This document shows, piece by piece, positions 43,403-50,553 of a stretch of DNA of 64,000 bases. The stretch is from Actinacidiphila bryophytorum (GTDB lineage: Bacteria > Actinomycetota > Actinomycetes > Streptomycetales > Streptomycetaceae), in NCBI RefSeq assembly GCF_016916835.1, contig NZ_JAFFIX010000001.1, forward strand, positions 186,001 to 250,000, given 5' to 3'. The stretch's first letter is position 1. Each line of letters begins with the position of its first letter. Below the pieces are notes generated by a model. It saw nothing but the letters and a program-made list of their open reading frames with translations. It did not search any database and had not been told where the DNA came from. Made by a program: the position numbers and the translations under genes.

Positions 43403-43612
43403 TTAGGCGTGGTCCACTTCCGCGATTGCATACGCCTCTTCGCCTTCGAGGTCGCTCACATCGGCCGCAATGAACGCGTGCCCTCCCATTGCCATCAGGT
43501 GGCGCATTCGCGCCCGCTGGGCCTCGTCGAGGATGTCCAGCTCGTCCTGGAGTCGCGTCATCACTCGTGGGTCCTTGGTGGCCTGGACGAGGAATTCACT
43601 CACACCGCTCAC
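43403..43612 (-). CDS. Small acidic protein, unknown function
   Basis: 69 aa: MSGVSEFLVQATKDPRVMTR opens an all-helical, acidic protein ending EEAYAIAEVDHA. The ATG overlaps the stop of the next upstream gene (ATGA), so it is coupled. I do not recognise it. Confidence 0.65.
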   Translation of the reverse strand: MSGVSEFLVQATKDPRVMTRLQDELDILDEAQRARMRHLMAMGGHAFIAADVSDLEGEEAYAIAEVDHA

Positions 43613-43854
43613 TGCCCCACCCCATTCATGACGGGGAGGAACTGGAACACGGCAACCTTCTGGTCCTCGACCTTGTGCCGAAGCCGGAGGTCGTTCTTCT
43701 TCGCGTAGGCACGGGCGGCGGCCAGGAATGCTCGGGGCTCCACGTCAAAATCCTCGCCGCGCCTGGCTTCCCAGACATTCCCATCCGCCCAGTCCCAGAA
43801 CGGGTACTTGGACTGCTTGCCTGCGAGGCGGGACTTTTCCACCTGCTGCGCCAT
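43609..43854 (-). CDS. Small protein, unknown function
   Basis: 81 aa from the ATG at 43854, preceded by AAAGGAGGAG. It contains YPFWDWADGNVWEARRGEDFDV and AYAKKNDLRLRHKVEDQKVAVFQFLP, which looks like a small alpha/beta DNA- or protein-binding fold seen in actinophage proteins. It heads the leftward unit that includes the 69-aa protein. A palindrome lies upstream. Confidence 0.7.
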   Translation of the reverse strand: MAQQVEKSRLAGKQSKYPFWDWADGNVWEARRGEDFDVEPRAFLAAARAYAKKNDLRLRHKVEDQKVAVFQFLPVMNGVGQ

Positions 43855-43890
43855 AGTCGGCTCCTCCTTTCTGCGCAATTCACGCTTACA

Positions 43891-43908
43891 ACATCGACTT
43901 TACGATGT
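43891..43908. promoter_or_regulatory. Operator candidate upstream of the small-gene unit
   Basis: ACATCG-ACTTTA-CGATGT, a perfect 6-bp inverted repeat about 37 bp before the start at 43854. Confidence 0.5.
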
Positions 43909-44107
43909 GTGAAAAAGGCGTGGCTAATGACAGAATGAACGGCATGGATAACGTTTCGATCACGCTTTTGAGGTGCCTCTGAGGCGGAATTGAAGCGAGC
44001 CGCGTACGCGTTGGCAAGTCTCGACCGTGACCGTCCGTAATCGAGAAAGTGTCACGTGGTCGTTAACGATCGTTAGCTGCGCAGGTCAGGGCGTCGAGTG
44101 ATATGTG

Positions 44108-44277
44108 CCACACCGCCCCGTCTCGCGTGACGCGCACCGACGCGCAGCCAGCAGAGATGACAGATTTTCTGTCATCTGGAGCAAGTCGCTAAACGCGTAT
44201 GAGAGCTACCTACAGATGACAGTTTTTCTGTCACTGCGCAGGCGTCGGCATCGAGAGCGACGCACGGGGCGGTGTGG
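44108..44277. promoter_or_regulatory. Iteron/operator array 2 with flanking inverted repeat
   Basis: The core is two perfect dyads, TGACAG-ATTTT-CTGTCA (44158-44174) and TGACAG-TTTTT-CTGTCA (44217-44233), 59 bp apart as in array 1. Between them lies AACGCGTATGAGA, and ACCTACAGATGACAG leads into the second dyad. The block is framed by CCACACCGCCCC (44108-44119) and its inverse GGGGCGGTGTGG (44266-44277). The 43855-44439 gap holds no gene I can support. Together with array 1 it brackets the primase gene. Confidence 0.7.
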
Positions 44278-44439
44278 AACACGTGTCGGCAGCTCGGCGC
44301 GCGTACGTGTCGTGACTCGACACAGAGCACGCGTTAGGGCACCCAGAAGCGCCTGTACGGCGCTGAGCAGTGCTCGCCGACAGAGAGAGACGCACGAGAC
44401 GCGAGAGCGCCCTAGCGGCGCACAGAGCGATTCAGGGGC

Positions 44440-44973
44440 TCAAGAATTCCAGCCGCTTCTAGGTCGCCAGCCGCCATGACCTGGCTGAGAGCCGGTCGAC
44501 CACCTGAGCGGGGGAATGCCTAGGCAGAACTTGACCCCGCGCGGAGTCCTCTGGAATGAGAGGCGGAACTCAGGATGCCGTCTCGTGTGGCTGCGCAACA
44601 TGTTCCGGAACTGCTTAACCTGCGTGTATCCGTAGACGTCACGGATCGTCTTTAGGGCGACCTCGTAAACCTCGCCGTCGGCAAAGTCACGCGCCTTCGG
44701 TCGGGCAGGTTCTGGCTCCGTGGCCGGGGCACTCTCTTCCGGCTCCTCTTCCGAGTCTTCCTCGTTGTCGGAACAGGCAATCCACGCCGTAGCAGTCTTG
44801 CCATTGGCGAGGGGGAACACGTGGCGCTCTGCCGTGAGCTGGTTCATATAGGGATACACGCGGCGGATGTCGCCAGCAAAGAATAGCCGGGCTACCACGT
44901 CACGATTGGTATTCCCCCGCTCCCGGACATGGGCGAGGATGCGCCGCAAGAGTTCAGGGTCAGGCTTAATCAC
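44440..44973 (-). CDS. Winged-helix-like protein, unknown function
   Basis: 177 aa from a GTG at 44973. Two short helical/winged segments (VVARLFFAGDIRRVYPYMNQL and VYEVALKTIRDVYGYTQVKQFRNMLRSH) are joined by a Glu/Pro-rich linker (residues ~68-95). It is probably DNA-binding. It starts 3 nt after the stop of the next gene upstream, so both are in one unit. Confidence 0.65.
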   Translation of the reverse strand: MIKPDPELLRRILAHVRERGNTNRDVVARLFFAGDIRRVYPYMNQLTAERHVFPLANGKTATAWIACSDNEEDSEEEPEESAPATEPEPARPKARDFADGEVYEVALKTIRDVYGYTQVKQFRNMLRSHTRRHPEFRLSFQRTPRGVKFCLGIPPLRWSTGSQPGHGGWRPRSGWNS

Positions 44974-44976
44974 GCA

Positions 44977-46047
44977 TCACACCCCCGACACTGCCGCCTT
45001 GACGGGCATGTCCAGCCGCTCGATCTTGCCCTGGATCACGAGGAGTTCCAAGGAATCCTCCACGAGATCCCGGTAGTTGGCCAGGAGATGTGGATAGTGG
45101 GAATTCACCCACTCGTAGGTGAACCGGTACCAACCCTTATGCTCCCGGTCATTCTTCATCCGCGCGTGGATATAGCGAGCCAACTGGTAGACCGTAGGGC
45201 CATGGCCCATCCGGTCAAAGCCGACATGAGTCCGCCATCCGTAGAGCTTGCCCTCGGCTTCCAGTCGTTCACGCGTCTCCTTGCGCCGCTCCGCGTTCCG
45301 CTCTCTGATCCCATCCATTGGGTTGTATTCGCCGACCTCTTCCTCGGCGGCGGCGCAGTGCATTTCGACCTGGGTCAGCCACTGCTCAGTCATGGCTAGC
45401 GAGATCTCGTCGGCCAGCTTCTCTTCTGACGCCCTGAGCTTTCGCGCTGCATAACGCAGCCGGTTTCGCTCGTTCTTCGCGGCCCGCTGCTCTTCCAGGG
45501 TCCGAGTTACACGGGCGGGTCGGAGCTTTGCGCGTTCCTCTTTCCGCTCGGCCTTACGCTTAGCCCTACGGCACTCCGTCTGTTCGGCCCTGGTGTTCTC
45601 GTGGATGCAGTGGACATGTCGGTCTCGCTTCTGAGACCGAGGCTTGGCGGGAGTGGGCCGCTTTGCTCGTTCCTCCTGCCGCTTCTCCCGCGCTTTCCTC
45701 GCTCGTCGTTCCAGCTTGGCTTGCCTCTGCTCCTCCGTGAGGCGCGGGCCAGGGCGGCCAACTGGCTTGGGAGTGCGGGCGGCTAGCTCGGCCTCGGTGA
45801 CTTCCACACCAGCCAATGACCACCAGAGGTACTTACCCCGGCGGGTGCTCGTGATCTGCCCCTCAGACTTCAGCGCGGAAAGGTAGCGCCGTGTCTGGTG
45901 TCCATCCCCGTTGAAGAACTCTCGCCCGATGTCAGAGGAATGGGCGGCTTCCTTCTCCCGGATGAATGCCACGATCTGAGGCTTTAGCTCGGGCTTGTAA
46001 AGAACCCTACGGGTCGCTATGTAGGTCTCACTCCTGGCCCGACTCAT
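44977..46047 (-). CDS. Winged-helix and coiled-coil protein, unknown function
   Basis: 356 aa from the ATG at 46047 with GGGAG upstream. Residues 15-80 look like a winged helix (IVAFIREKEAAHSSDIGREFF, then YLSALKSEGQI). Residues ~100-250 are a highly charged Arg/Glu/Lys coiled coil. A C-terminal domain contains YGWRTHVGFDRMGHGPTVYQ. The N-terminal fold resembles that of the 177-aa neighbour, so they may be related DNA-binding proteins. It has the least GC-rich codon use of the window. Confidence 0.7.
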   Translation of the reverse strand: MSRARSETYIATRRVLYKPELKPQIVAFIREKEAAHSSDIGREFFNGDGHQTRRYLSALKSEGQITSTRRGKYLWWSLAGVEVTEAELAARTPKPVGRPGPRLTEEQRQAKLERRARKAREKRQEERAKRPTPAKPRSQKRDRHVHCIHENTRAEQTECRRAKRKAERKEERAKLRPARVTRTLEEQRAAKNERNRLRYAARKLRASEEKLADEISLAMTEQWLTQVEMHCAAAEEEVGEYNPMDGIRERNAERRKETRERLEAEGKLYGWRTHVGFDRMGHGPTVYQLARYIHARMKNDREHKGWYRFTYEWVNSHYPHLLANYRDLVEDSLELLVIQGKIERLDMPVKAAVSGV

Positions 46048-46084
46048 GACCGCACTCCCGTTCCACGGATTCGGATATGCAGAA

Positions 46085-46134
46085 CGGGGGGTGTGGCACA
46101 GGTCCGAGGGCAGACCCGCGTACCACACCCCCCG
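46085..46134. repeat. Hairpin of the GGGGSGGTGTGG family
   Basis: CGGGGGGTGTGG (46085-46096) pairs perfectly with CCACACCCCCCG (46123-46134). It lies immediately upstream of the leftward gene starting at 46047. Confidence 0.75.
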
Positions 46135-46204
46135 CTCGTGTTCCCGGGGGCTCACGTCCGGGAGTCCCCGACCGGCCAAGGGGAGGAGTCGGGAGTTCAA
46201 GGCT

Positions 46205-46342
46205 GGTGCGAGGGGCGGACAGAGGGATTTATGAATCCCCTCGCACCAACCGGCTTAGAGGCTGGCGTGGGAGAGGTGGATACACCACGCGAGCGAAGGA
46301 GGGCCCTGCTTACCCACTCCGTGGACCGCTCCCACGCCAGCC
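46205..46342. repeat. Two further long hairpins
   Basis: GGTGCGAGGGG (46205-46215) pairs with CCCCTCGCACC (46237-46247). GGCTGGCGTGGGAG (46260-46273) pairs perfectly with 46329-46342, enclosing a nested GGTG-GATA-CACC stem. With the hairpin at 46085 this fills the 46048-46346 gap with structure and no gene. Terminators, an attenuator or a transfer/packaging site are possible. Confidence 0.65.
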
Positions 46343-46346
46343 GGTC

Positions 46347-46553
46347 TCAGACGGCCAGGTCGGCCTGAATGCCGGCGAGTGCCGGGCGGGTCACGTCGGG
46401 GCCGTGGGTCGTCGCGTGCGAGCGGTCCGGAAGCGACTCCTTGCCGTTCGCGGCGCGGAGCAGGTTCAGGAGATCCAGGGCGACCGAGCGGTCACGGATG
46501 CCCGCCTCGATGACGGTCTCCAGCTCGGTGGTGTTCAGGGGAATGGCAGCCAT
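46347..46553 (-). CDS. 68-aa protein, unknown function
   Basis: ATG at 46553 with GAGGAGG at good spacing. Predicted helical: TELETVIEAGIRDRSVALDLLNLLRAANGKES. No family recognised. The hairpin region follows directly. Confidence 0.65.
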   Translation of the reverse strand: MAAIPLNTTELETVIEAGIRDRSVALDLLNLLRAANGKESLPDRSHATTHGPDVTRPALAGIQADLAV

Positions 46554-46618
46554 TAGCTTTGCCTCCTCGGCGTTGGTTTGCTGGCTGGTGTGGGACAGGG
46601 GTCAGGCGGAGCGCTGGT

Positions 46619-47224
46619 TCAGCGGTGCGCGCCGGTGATGGCTTGCAGCTTGGCCACCAGGGCGGCGTCCGCCTCCGCTCGGCGGTCCTGGTGCTGCTCC
46701 TTCTCGTACTCGTTCCAGACGGTCGCGTCGGCTCCGTGGTACTGCGCCATCAGACGCTCGGCCGTGCGGTCGCGGCGCTGTCCGACGCCGTCACCGTCGG
46801 GCGTGACGTACGGCGCTCCGGGCTCGGGGGCACGGTTCGCACGAAGCGGCCGGTTGGCTCGGGCCTCCCACTTCGCCCGCTCGCGGTCACGCTCGGACGA
46901 CTGGCTCATGGCCTCGAAGACCTGGTGCCGACGCTCGGTCTCCGCGCTCTGCTGTGCCTCTCGCCGGATCTGCTCACGGGCCGTCGCCTCCGGGTGCGGC
47001 ACGTTCTGACTGGCGAGCGCACGAGCACGGGCACGGACGTCCCGCTCGTGCTGCTGCTGACCCTTGGCGTTGTCCTCGTGGACGCTGCTGTAGTCCGTCC
47101 GGCCACGCATGGCGCGCATGATCTTGACGCTGGTGGAGTCCGGCATCTCGTCCAGGTTCCGCGTCTCGTTCGACACGTTGCCGCGCATCTGGGCCAGGAT
47201 CTGTGCCGCCCTGTTGTCGGTCAT
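46619..47224 (-). CDS. Charged helical protein, unknown function
   Basis: 201 aa. The ATG at 47224 overlaps the stop of the upstream gene (ATGA). It is rich in Arg, Glu, Gln and Ala, with long coiled-coil stretches (ARALASQNVPHPEATAREQI, RRDRTAERLMAQ). No enzyme motif is visible. It is third in a coupled set 48089-46619; if the first gene is a small terminase, a packaging or scaffold role is conceivable, but this is speculative. Confidence 0.65.
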   Translation of the reverse strand: MTDNRAAQILAQMRGNVSNETRNLDEMPDSTSVKIMRAMRGRTDYSSVHEDNAKGQQQHERDVRARARALASQNVPHPEATAREQIRREAQQSAETERRHQVFEAMSQSSERDRERAKWEARANRPLRANRAPEPGAPYVTPDGDGVGQRRDRTAERLMAQYHGADATVWNEYEKEQHQDRRAEADAALVAKLQAITGAHR

Positions 47225-47652
47225 TCCATCTCCTCGAACTCCGGCACGGCGTCGCCGTAGCCCTCGCGTACGTCTTGGGTGTGGAGCTCCCTTGCCTGCT
47301 CGGCTCGACCCCAACGGATCTGCTCCGCTAGCTCGGGGTCGAACTTGAACCACGAGGGCGGGAGTTGCTTCCTTTTCTGCGCGTCACGAACCGCGTCCGC
47401 GTATCTCGTGCGCTTGCGGAGCTCGTCGTCCGACAGCTTCCGCGTCTTACAGGACTCGGGTTCTGGGGCAGGAATGCCCAGCCGTTCACGACCTCTCCGG
47501 GCCATCTCGGCTAGTTCCAAGTCCGCCCGAGTCACGATGGAATCGGGATTACCTCGGTCCGGGTGCTTCTTGCAGGCGGGGCCGTGGGCAGTGCACACCT
47601 GGACGCCAGCCTCAGCGCGTTGCCGGAGAATCCGGGCTGACCTGAGGGGCAT
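47221..47652 (-). CDS. Unknown protein with CxxHG-like N-terminal segment
   Basis: 143 aa. The start overlaps the previous stop by one base (TAATG). Near the N-terminus CTAHGPACKKHPDRG offers two Cys and two His for metal binding; the rest is charged and helical. No family recognised. Confidence 0.65.
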   Translation of the reverse strand: MPLRSARILRQRAEAGVQVCTAHGPACKKHPDRGNPDSIVTRADLELAEMARRGRERLGIPAPEPESCKTRKLSDDELRKRTRYADAVRDAQKRKQLPPSWFKFDPELAEQIRWGRAEQARELHTQDVREGYGDAVPEFEEME

Positions 47653-48089
47653 TAAAGATCACCGTCTCCCCATACCGGATCGGGCTGGAGGTGGAGGAGC
47701 TCTAGAGCCTTCTCCATCTCAAGAGTCACCTTGGCAGGCATCTCCAGACCGAGGAGCTTGGCGACCTTCATATTCAGGTCCGCGATGGTACGGATAACCG
47801 CGTTCTTCTCGGCAACCGTCTCGGCCTTGTCGAGGTTGCGGTAGGACTCACGGATCATGTCGGCCAGGCTCGATTCACGATCCGTACGCATGTCGGCGAG
47901 GGAATCCTCACCCAGGTTCTTCCGAGCCCGGGAGAGTCGCCGTTCGACCACATCCGTGGACATTCCGAGAGCGCGGCCAATGGCCTGCCTGCTATTGCCT
48001 CGCTTGAACAGTCGGTAAACCTTGTCGGCTTCCTTGTCCAGCTCGGCGGGTGTCAGTGTTCCCGCTCCCAGCGGCTTATCGCCAGCCAT
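47652..48089 (-). CDS. HTH protein, possible terminase-small-subunit-like
   Basis: 145 aa, ATG at 48089 preceded by GGGAGGAAAG. It has an HTH near the N-terminus (SRQAIGRALGMSTDVVERRLSRA), then a long helix and AVIRTIADLNMKVAKLLGLEMPAKV. The HTH, helix and KLLGL..P.KV ending resemble phage small-terminase or related packaging proteins, but no large terminase is present. It is the first gene of the three-gene coupled unit. A sigma-like HTH regulator is the alternative. Confidence 0.55.
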   Translation of the reverse strand: MAGDKPLGAGTLTPAELDKEADKVYRLFKRGNSRQAIGRALGMSTDVVERRLSRARKNLGEDSLADMRTDRESSLADMIRESYRNLDKAETVAEKNAVIRTIADLNMKVAKLLGLEMPAKVTLEMEKALELLHLQPDPVWGDGDL

Positions 48090-48151
48090 GCTTTCCTCCC
48101 TTCATACCTCAGACTTGAACCATTCATCGGTAATTCGAGAATGACATACTC

Positions 48152-48179
48152 TTGACAAAACGGCAAGGAATCGTATATG
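48152..48179 (+). promoter_or_regulatory. Strong vegetative-type promoter
   Basis: TTGACA (48152-48157), 16 nt, TATATG (48174-48179), pointing right, divergent from the gene starting at 48089. No protein gene follows; a tRNA-like sequence begins 40 nt later. Confidence 0.6.
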
Positions 48180-48218
48180 GCGTCGAATTCCGCCTATCCG
48201 ACGCGGATTTATTGACCG

Positions 48219-48352
48219 GCCCCCGTAGCTCAGTGGATAGAGCAAGCTGGCACGAAGTGACAGCGTGGGCGCCTTTCCAAGCGCGGCATCGAATTACCCG
48301 CCAACCCTGTCGGGGTGGTGTGGTACAGCCCGGATATGTTCCACACCGCCCC
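48219..48352 (+). ncRNA. tRNA-Arg-like transcript with internal insertion and terminator hairpin
   Basis: 48219-48244 matches the 5' half of the host tRNA-Arg (acceptor GCCCCCG, D-arm GCTCAGTGGATAGAGC) with one change. A ~23-nt insertion with a small stem (GCTG/CAGC) follows. Then comes GGGCGCCTTTCCAAGCGC, resembling the anticodon arm, and ATCGAAT, resembling the T-loop, but the T-stem and 3' acceptor are poor. A hairpin (GGGGTGGTGTGG 48312-48323 with CCACACCGCCCC 48341-48352) ends it. Promoter and terminator make a small RNA likely; a working tRNA is unlikely. The rest of the 48090-48619 gap shows no gene. Confidence 0.5.
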
Positions 48353-48572
48353 GTGTCGAGTGCGCGCCGGCATACGCTGACCAGCCACGATGTCTGAATT
48401 GCGGGGCGGAATCGCTGAGAGTGCGTCTAACGAGATCGGTTGTCGAGTGCGTCTCTTCTATCGCGCTTGCTCTGCTGGGAGCCGAGAGACGCGATTCTGT
48501 CGCCCTAACGCACAAGAGAGCGCGTGACGTTCGCTCGCACTCACGAGACAGTGAACTCACGAGACCACGAGA

Positions 48573-48603
48573 AAGCCCGGTCACTCTCACGGGTGCCGGG
48601 CTT
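48573..48603 (-). terminator. Terminator after the H1-like gene
   Basis: AAGCCCGG pairs with CCGGGCTT around an ACTC/GGGT-containing loop, just downstream of the leftward gene ending at 48620. Confidence 0.7.
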
Positions 48604-48619
48604 CTCTGCTGGCGCTGGA

Positions 48620-48910
48620 TTACTTCGCGGCGTCGTCGGCCTTCGGCTCGACAGCCTTCGCGGGAGCGGGCGTTGCCTTCTTCGCGGGGGTCGCTCGGGT
48701 GGGCGACTTCTTCGCGGCCGGAGCGGCAGCGGGCTTAGCGGCGGTCGCGGCCTTCTTCGCGGGCGTCGCCTTGGCAGTGCCTGCGGTCGGTGCCTTCGAC
48801 GCGGCGACAACAGGCTCAGCAGCGGCGCGGAGAGCCTTACGGCACGCGGCGCGTCCCGCCTTCGTGGAGGGGTGTGCGCAGTTCGCGTGGGAGAAGCGCT
48901 CGCGGGTCAT
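48620..48910 (-). CDS. Histone H1-like Ala/Lys/Pro-rich protein
   Basis: 96 aa from the ATG at 48910 with AAGGAG upstream. The first ~30 residues (RERFSHANCAHPSTKAGRAACRKALRA) carry two Cys and two His, possibly a metal site. The rest is a PAKK/TPAKKA-type low-complexity tail like eukaryotic histone H1 and bacterial H1-like nucleoid proteins. It probably binds DNA nonspecifically. It is flanked by strong terminators on both sides. Confidence 0.7.
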   Translation of the reverse strand: MTRERFSHANCAHPSTKAGRAACRKALRAAAEPVVAASKAPTAGTAKATPAKKAATAAKPAAAPAAKKSPTRATPAKKATPAPAKAVEPKADDAAK

Positions 48911-49178
48911 GTCGTGCTCCTTCGTGGGTCGTTGTCTTGCTGGCAGGACGACACTCCCAAGAGCACGCGAGCAGTCCGAAGGGGCGAGACGGCTTTCCGT
49001 GGTCAATCGTCGGCTGTTCGTAACGTTGGTGTGTGGGCGTCAAGTTGAGGCCCCGTCCGACCATTAGTTCTAAACCAGCAGGTCAGACCCACTGCGTTGA
49101 CGCAATCAAAAAATCAGACCACCATGAGGCCTCGGCTGCTCGCTTCTGGTGCGAGCGCACCCCGCGAGAGGAAGTGCC

Positions 49179-49295
49179 GTGCCGAAGGGTCACAAGTGTC
49201 CGGTCTGTGACAGGAACACGCTTCAGCCGTACACCACCAACCAGTTGAAGTGCTCCCAGTGCCAAACGATCGTGAAGAAGGACCAGCTCCGCTGA
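49179..49295 (+). CDS. 38-aa zinc-ribbon protein
   Basis: Translated directly: GTG at 49179, TGA at 49293-49295, with GAGAGGAA 6-8 nt upstream. Sequence features: KGHKCPVCDRNTL and LKCSQCQTIVKKDQL, two CxxC knuckles 18 residues apart, which is a minimal zinc ribbon. It is one of only three rightward protein genes of the element and is followed by a 19-bp terminator stem. Confidence 0.7.
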   Translation: MPKGHKCPVCDRNTLQPYTTNQLKCSQCQTIVKKDQLR

Positions 49296-49327
49296 GCTGC
49301 AAGGATCTGCCTCGCGACCGCGGCCAA

Positions 49328-49379
49328 CCCAGTAGAGAAGCCCGGCACTCGTCATGAGTGGCCGGGCTTCTCTACTGGG
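49328..49379. terminator. Bidirectional terminator, 19-bp perfect stem
   Basis: CCCAGTAGAGAAGCCCGGC (49328-49346) pairs perfectly with 49361-49379, extended inside by ACTC/GAGT. It serves the zinc-ribbon gene and the convergent leftward gene ending at 49396. Confidence 0.88.
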
Positions 49380-49395
49380 CTCGGGGGTGTGGTGA

Positions 49396-49725
49396 CTACT
49401 CCTCGCTCTCCCCGCCCTCGTACGGCGGGATGCGCTGGCCTCGTGACTCCGCGATGGTCAGGAGCTCGGTCAGGCTCTCGATCAACCGCCGAGCGACCCA
49501 GCGGAGCTCACTGGCCGCGAGGTTCGCGCTGTCCTCAACCATCGGCTTGGCCAGGCCCAGGACCACGGCGGCCGTCTCGATCTGCTGCTCCTCGACCCGG
49601 TCGGCGAGACGGGACAGGAACGTCTCCGTGTTGCGGGTCGAGAGGTACGCGGGCTTGCCTTCCTCGGTCCACGGCAGGAGACGGAGATGCGAAGGGACCG
49701 GGTTGGTCTCGGGCTGGGCGCTCAT
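49396..49725 (-). CDS. 109-aa helical protein, unknown function
   Basis: ATG at 49725, overlapping the upstream stop (ATGA). The N-terminus reads PVPSHLRLLPWTEEGKPAYL, then a helical body (FLSRLADRVEEQQIE, SELRWVARRLIESLTELLTI). Similar small proteins accompany GntR-type regulators in Streptomyces integrative elements; function unknown. Confidence 0.7.
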   Translation of the reverse strand: MSAQPETNPVPSHLRLLPWTEEGKPAYLSTRNTETFLSRLADRVEEQQIETAAVVLGLAKPMVEDSANLAASELRWVARRLIESLTELLTIAESRGQRIPPYEGGESEE

Positions 49726-50063
49726 GCCGTCACTCCGTGGATGTCGAGGCTGAGGGTCGGGAAGTCGATGCCGAGGGTTGCGAGAGCGGCAGCGGTGCGC
49801 CGGTCCCGCTGTCGCCGCCGCTCCTGCTCTCGCTCGTGGGCGACGAGATACGGCCGGATGAGCGGGGTGTCCTCGCCTCGCAGATACGCGGGTGGACGAG
49901 GGGAGCGGTGTGAGGGGAGTTCCACACCCACCGCTGCGCGCGTGATCGTCAGCCGTCGTGTCGGCTCGTCCGTCAGGTGCGGTGTCGGCGTGGGCGGGGT
50001 AGCGCGGCGCTTGCCGGTCGATGGCATGAGCCACGAGAGGATCAGGGCCAGTAGGCTTCGCAC
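49722..50063 (-). CDS. 113-aa membrane-anchored protein, unknown function
   Basis: GTG at 50063 with AAGGAG 8 nt upstream. A short N-terminal hydrophobic segment (SLLALILSWLMP) is followed by a Pro/Arg-rich part and a basic helix (EREQERRRQRDRRTAAALATLGIDF). This layout recurs next to GntR genes in actinomycete integrative elements. It is divergent from the GntR gene and shares its operator region. Confidence 0.7.
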   Translation of the reverse strand: MRSLLALILSWLMPSTGKRRATPPTPTPHLTDEPTRRLTITRAAVGVELPSHRSPRPPAYLRGEDTPLIRPYLVAHEREQERRRQRDRRTAAALATLGIDFPTLSLDIHGVTA

Positions 50064-50173
50064 GTCGGTCACTCCTTGGGTGATCGGCCATGCCCCCGGA
50101 CTGTTCGCGCAGTCGCGGGGGTCTTCCGTTGGGGCGGTGCTGGTCGTGCTGTCGAGGTCCTGCGCCATCGAGC

Positions 50174-50220
50174 ATACGCGCATTCGCGTATACGCGGTCG
50201 CGTGATCACGCAGATACGCG
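50174..50220. promoter_or_regulatory. ATACGCG operator array upstream of GntR gene
   Basis: ATACGCG-CATT-CGCGTAT (50174-50191), an overlapping ATACGCG (50190-50196), the palindrome GCGTGATCACGC (50200-50211) and ATACGCG (50214-50220). They lie within 60 bp of the GntR start. The same ATACGCG/CGCGTAT core is at the centre of both iteron arrays. Confidence 0.65.
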
Positions 50221-50233
50221 GACGCTAAGAGCC

Positions 50234-50464
50234 ATGGATCTTGACCGCAGCAAGCCGGTATGGCCCCAGGTAGCGGCGGAACTGCGCCGACGCCTCGATG
50301 CTGGGCAGTATCCGGCTGGCGAGCGCTTCCCCGCCGTGAACGAGCTGGCCGCCGAGATGGACGTAGCCCCGTCCACGGTGCAGAAAGCTGTGGCCGCCCT
50401 CCGCGAGGAAGGACGGCTCTACACCGTGCTCGGGCAAGGCTCGTTCGTGAAGGGCGACGAGTAG
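50234..50464 (+). CDS. Small GntR-family regulator (HTH only)
   Basis: 76 aa: a GntR winged HTH (VWPQVAAELRRRLDAGQYPAGERFPAVNELAAEMDVAPSTVQKAVAALREEGRLYTVLGQGSFV) without an effector domain. Comparable small GntR proteins (KorSA type) repress excision and replication genes in Streptomyces integrative elements. Likely autoregulated through the ATACGCG array and perhaps acting at both iteron arrays. Confidence 0.88.
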   Translation: MDLDRSKPVWPQVAAELRRRLDAGQYPAGERFPAVNELAAEMDVAPSTVQKAVAALREEGRLYTVLGQGSFVKGDE

Positions 50465-50553
50465 GGGTGCAAACACGGTCTGCCGCTACCCTCCTCGCAG
50501 AAAATGCGGCGTAGTGCCGCAAGCGTGCTGGGGAGCGCGCTGCAAAGGGTGGG

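Noticed and set aside
48219..48320. A fully functional element-borne tRNA
   Set aside because: The insertion before the anticodon arm, an 8-nt anticodon loop and mismatched T-stem and acceptor 3' side argue against normal function; annotated as tRNA-like RNA instead.
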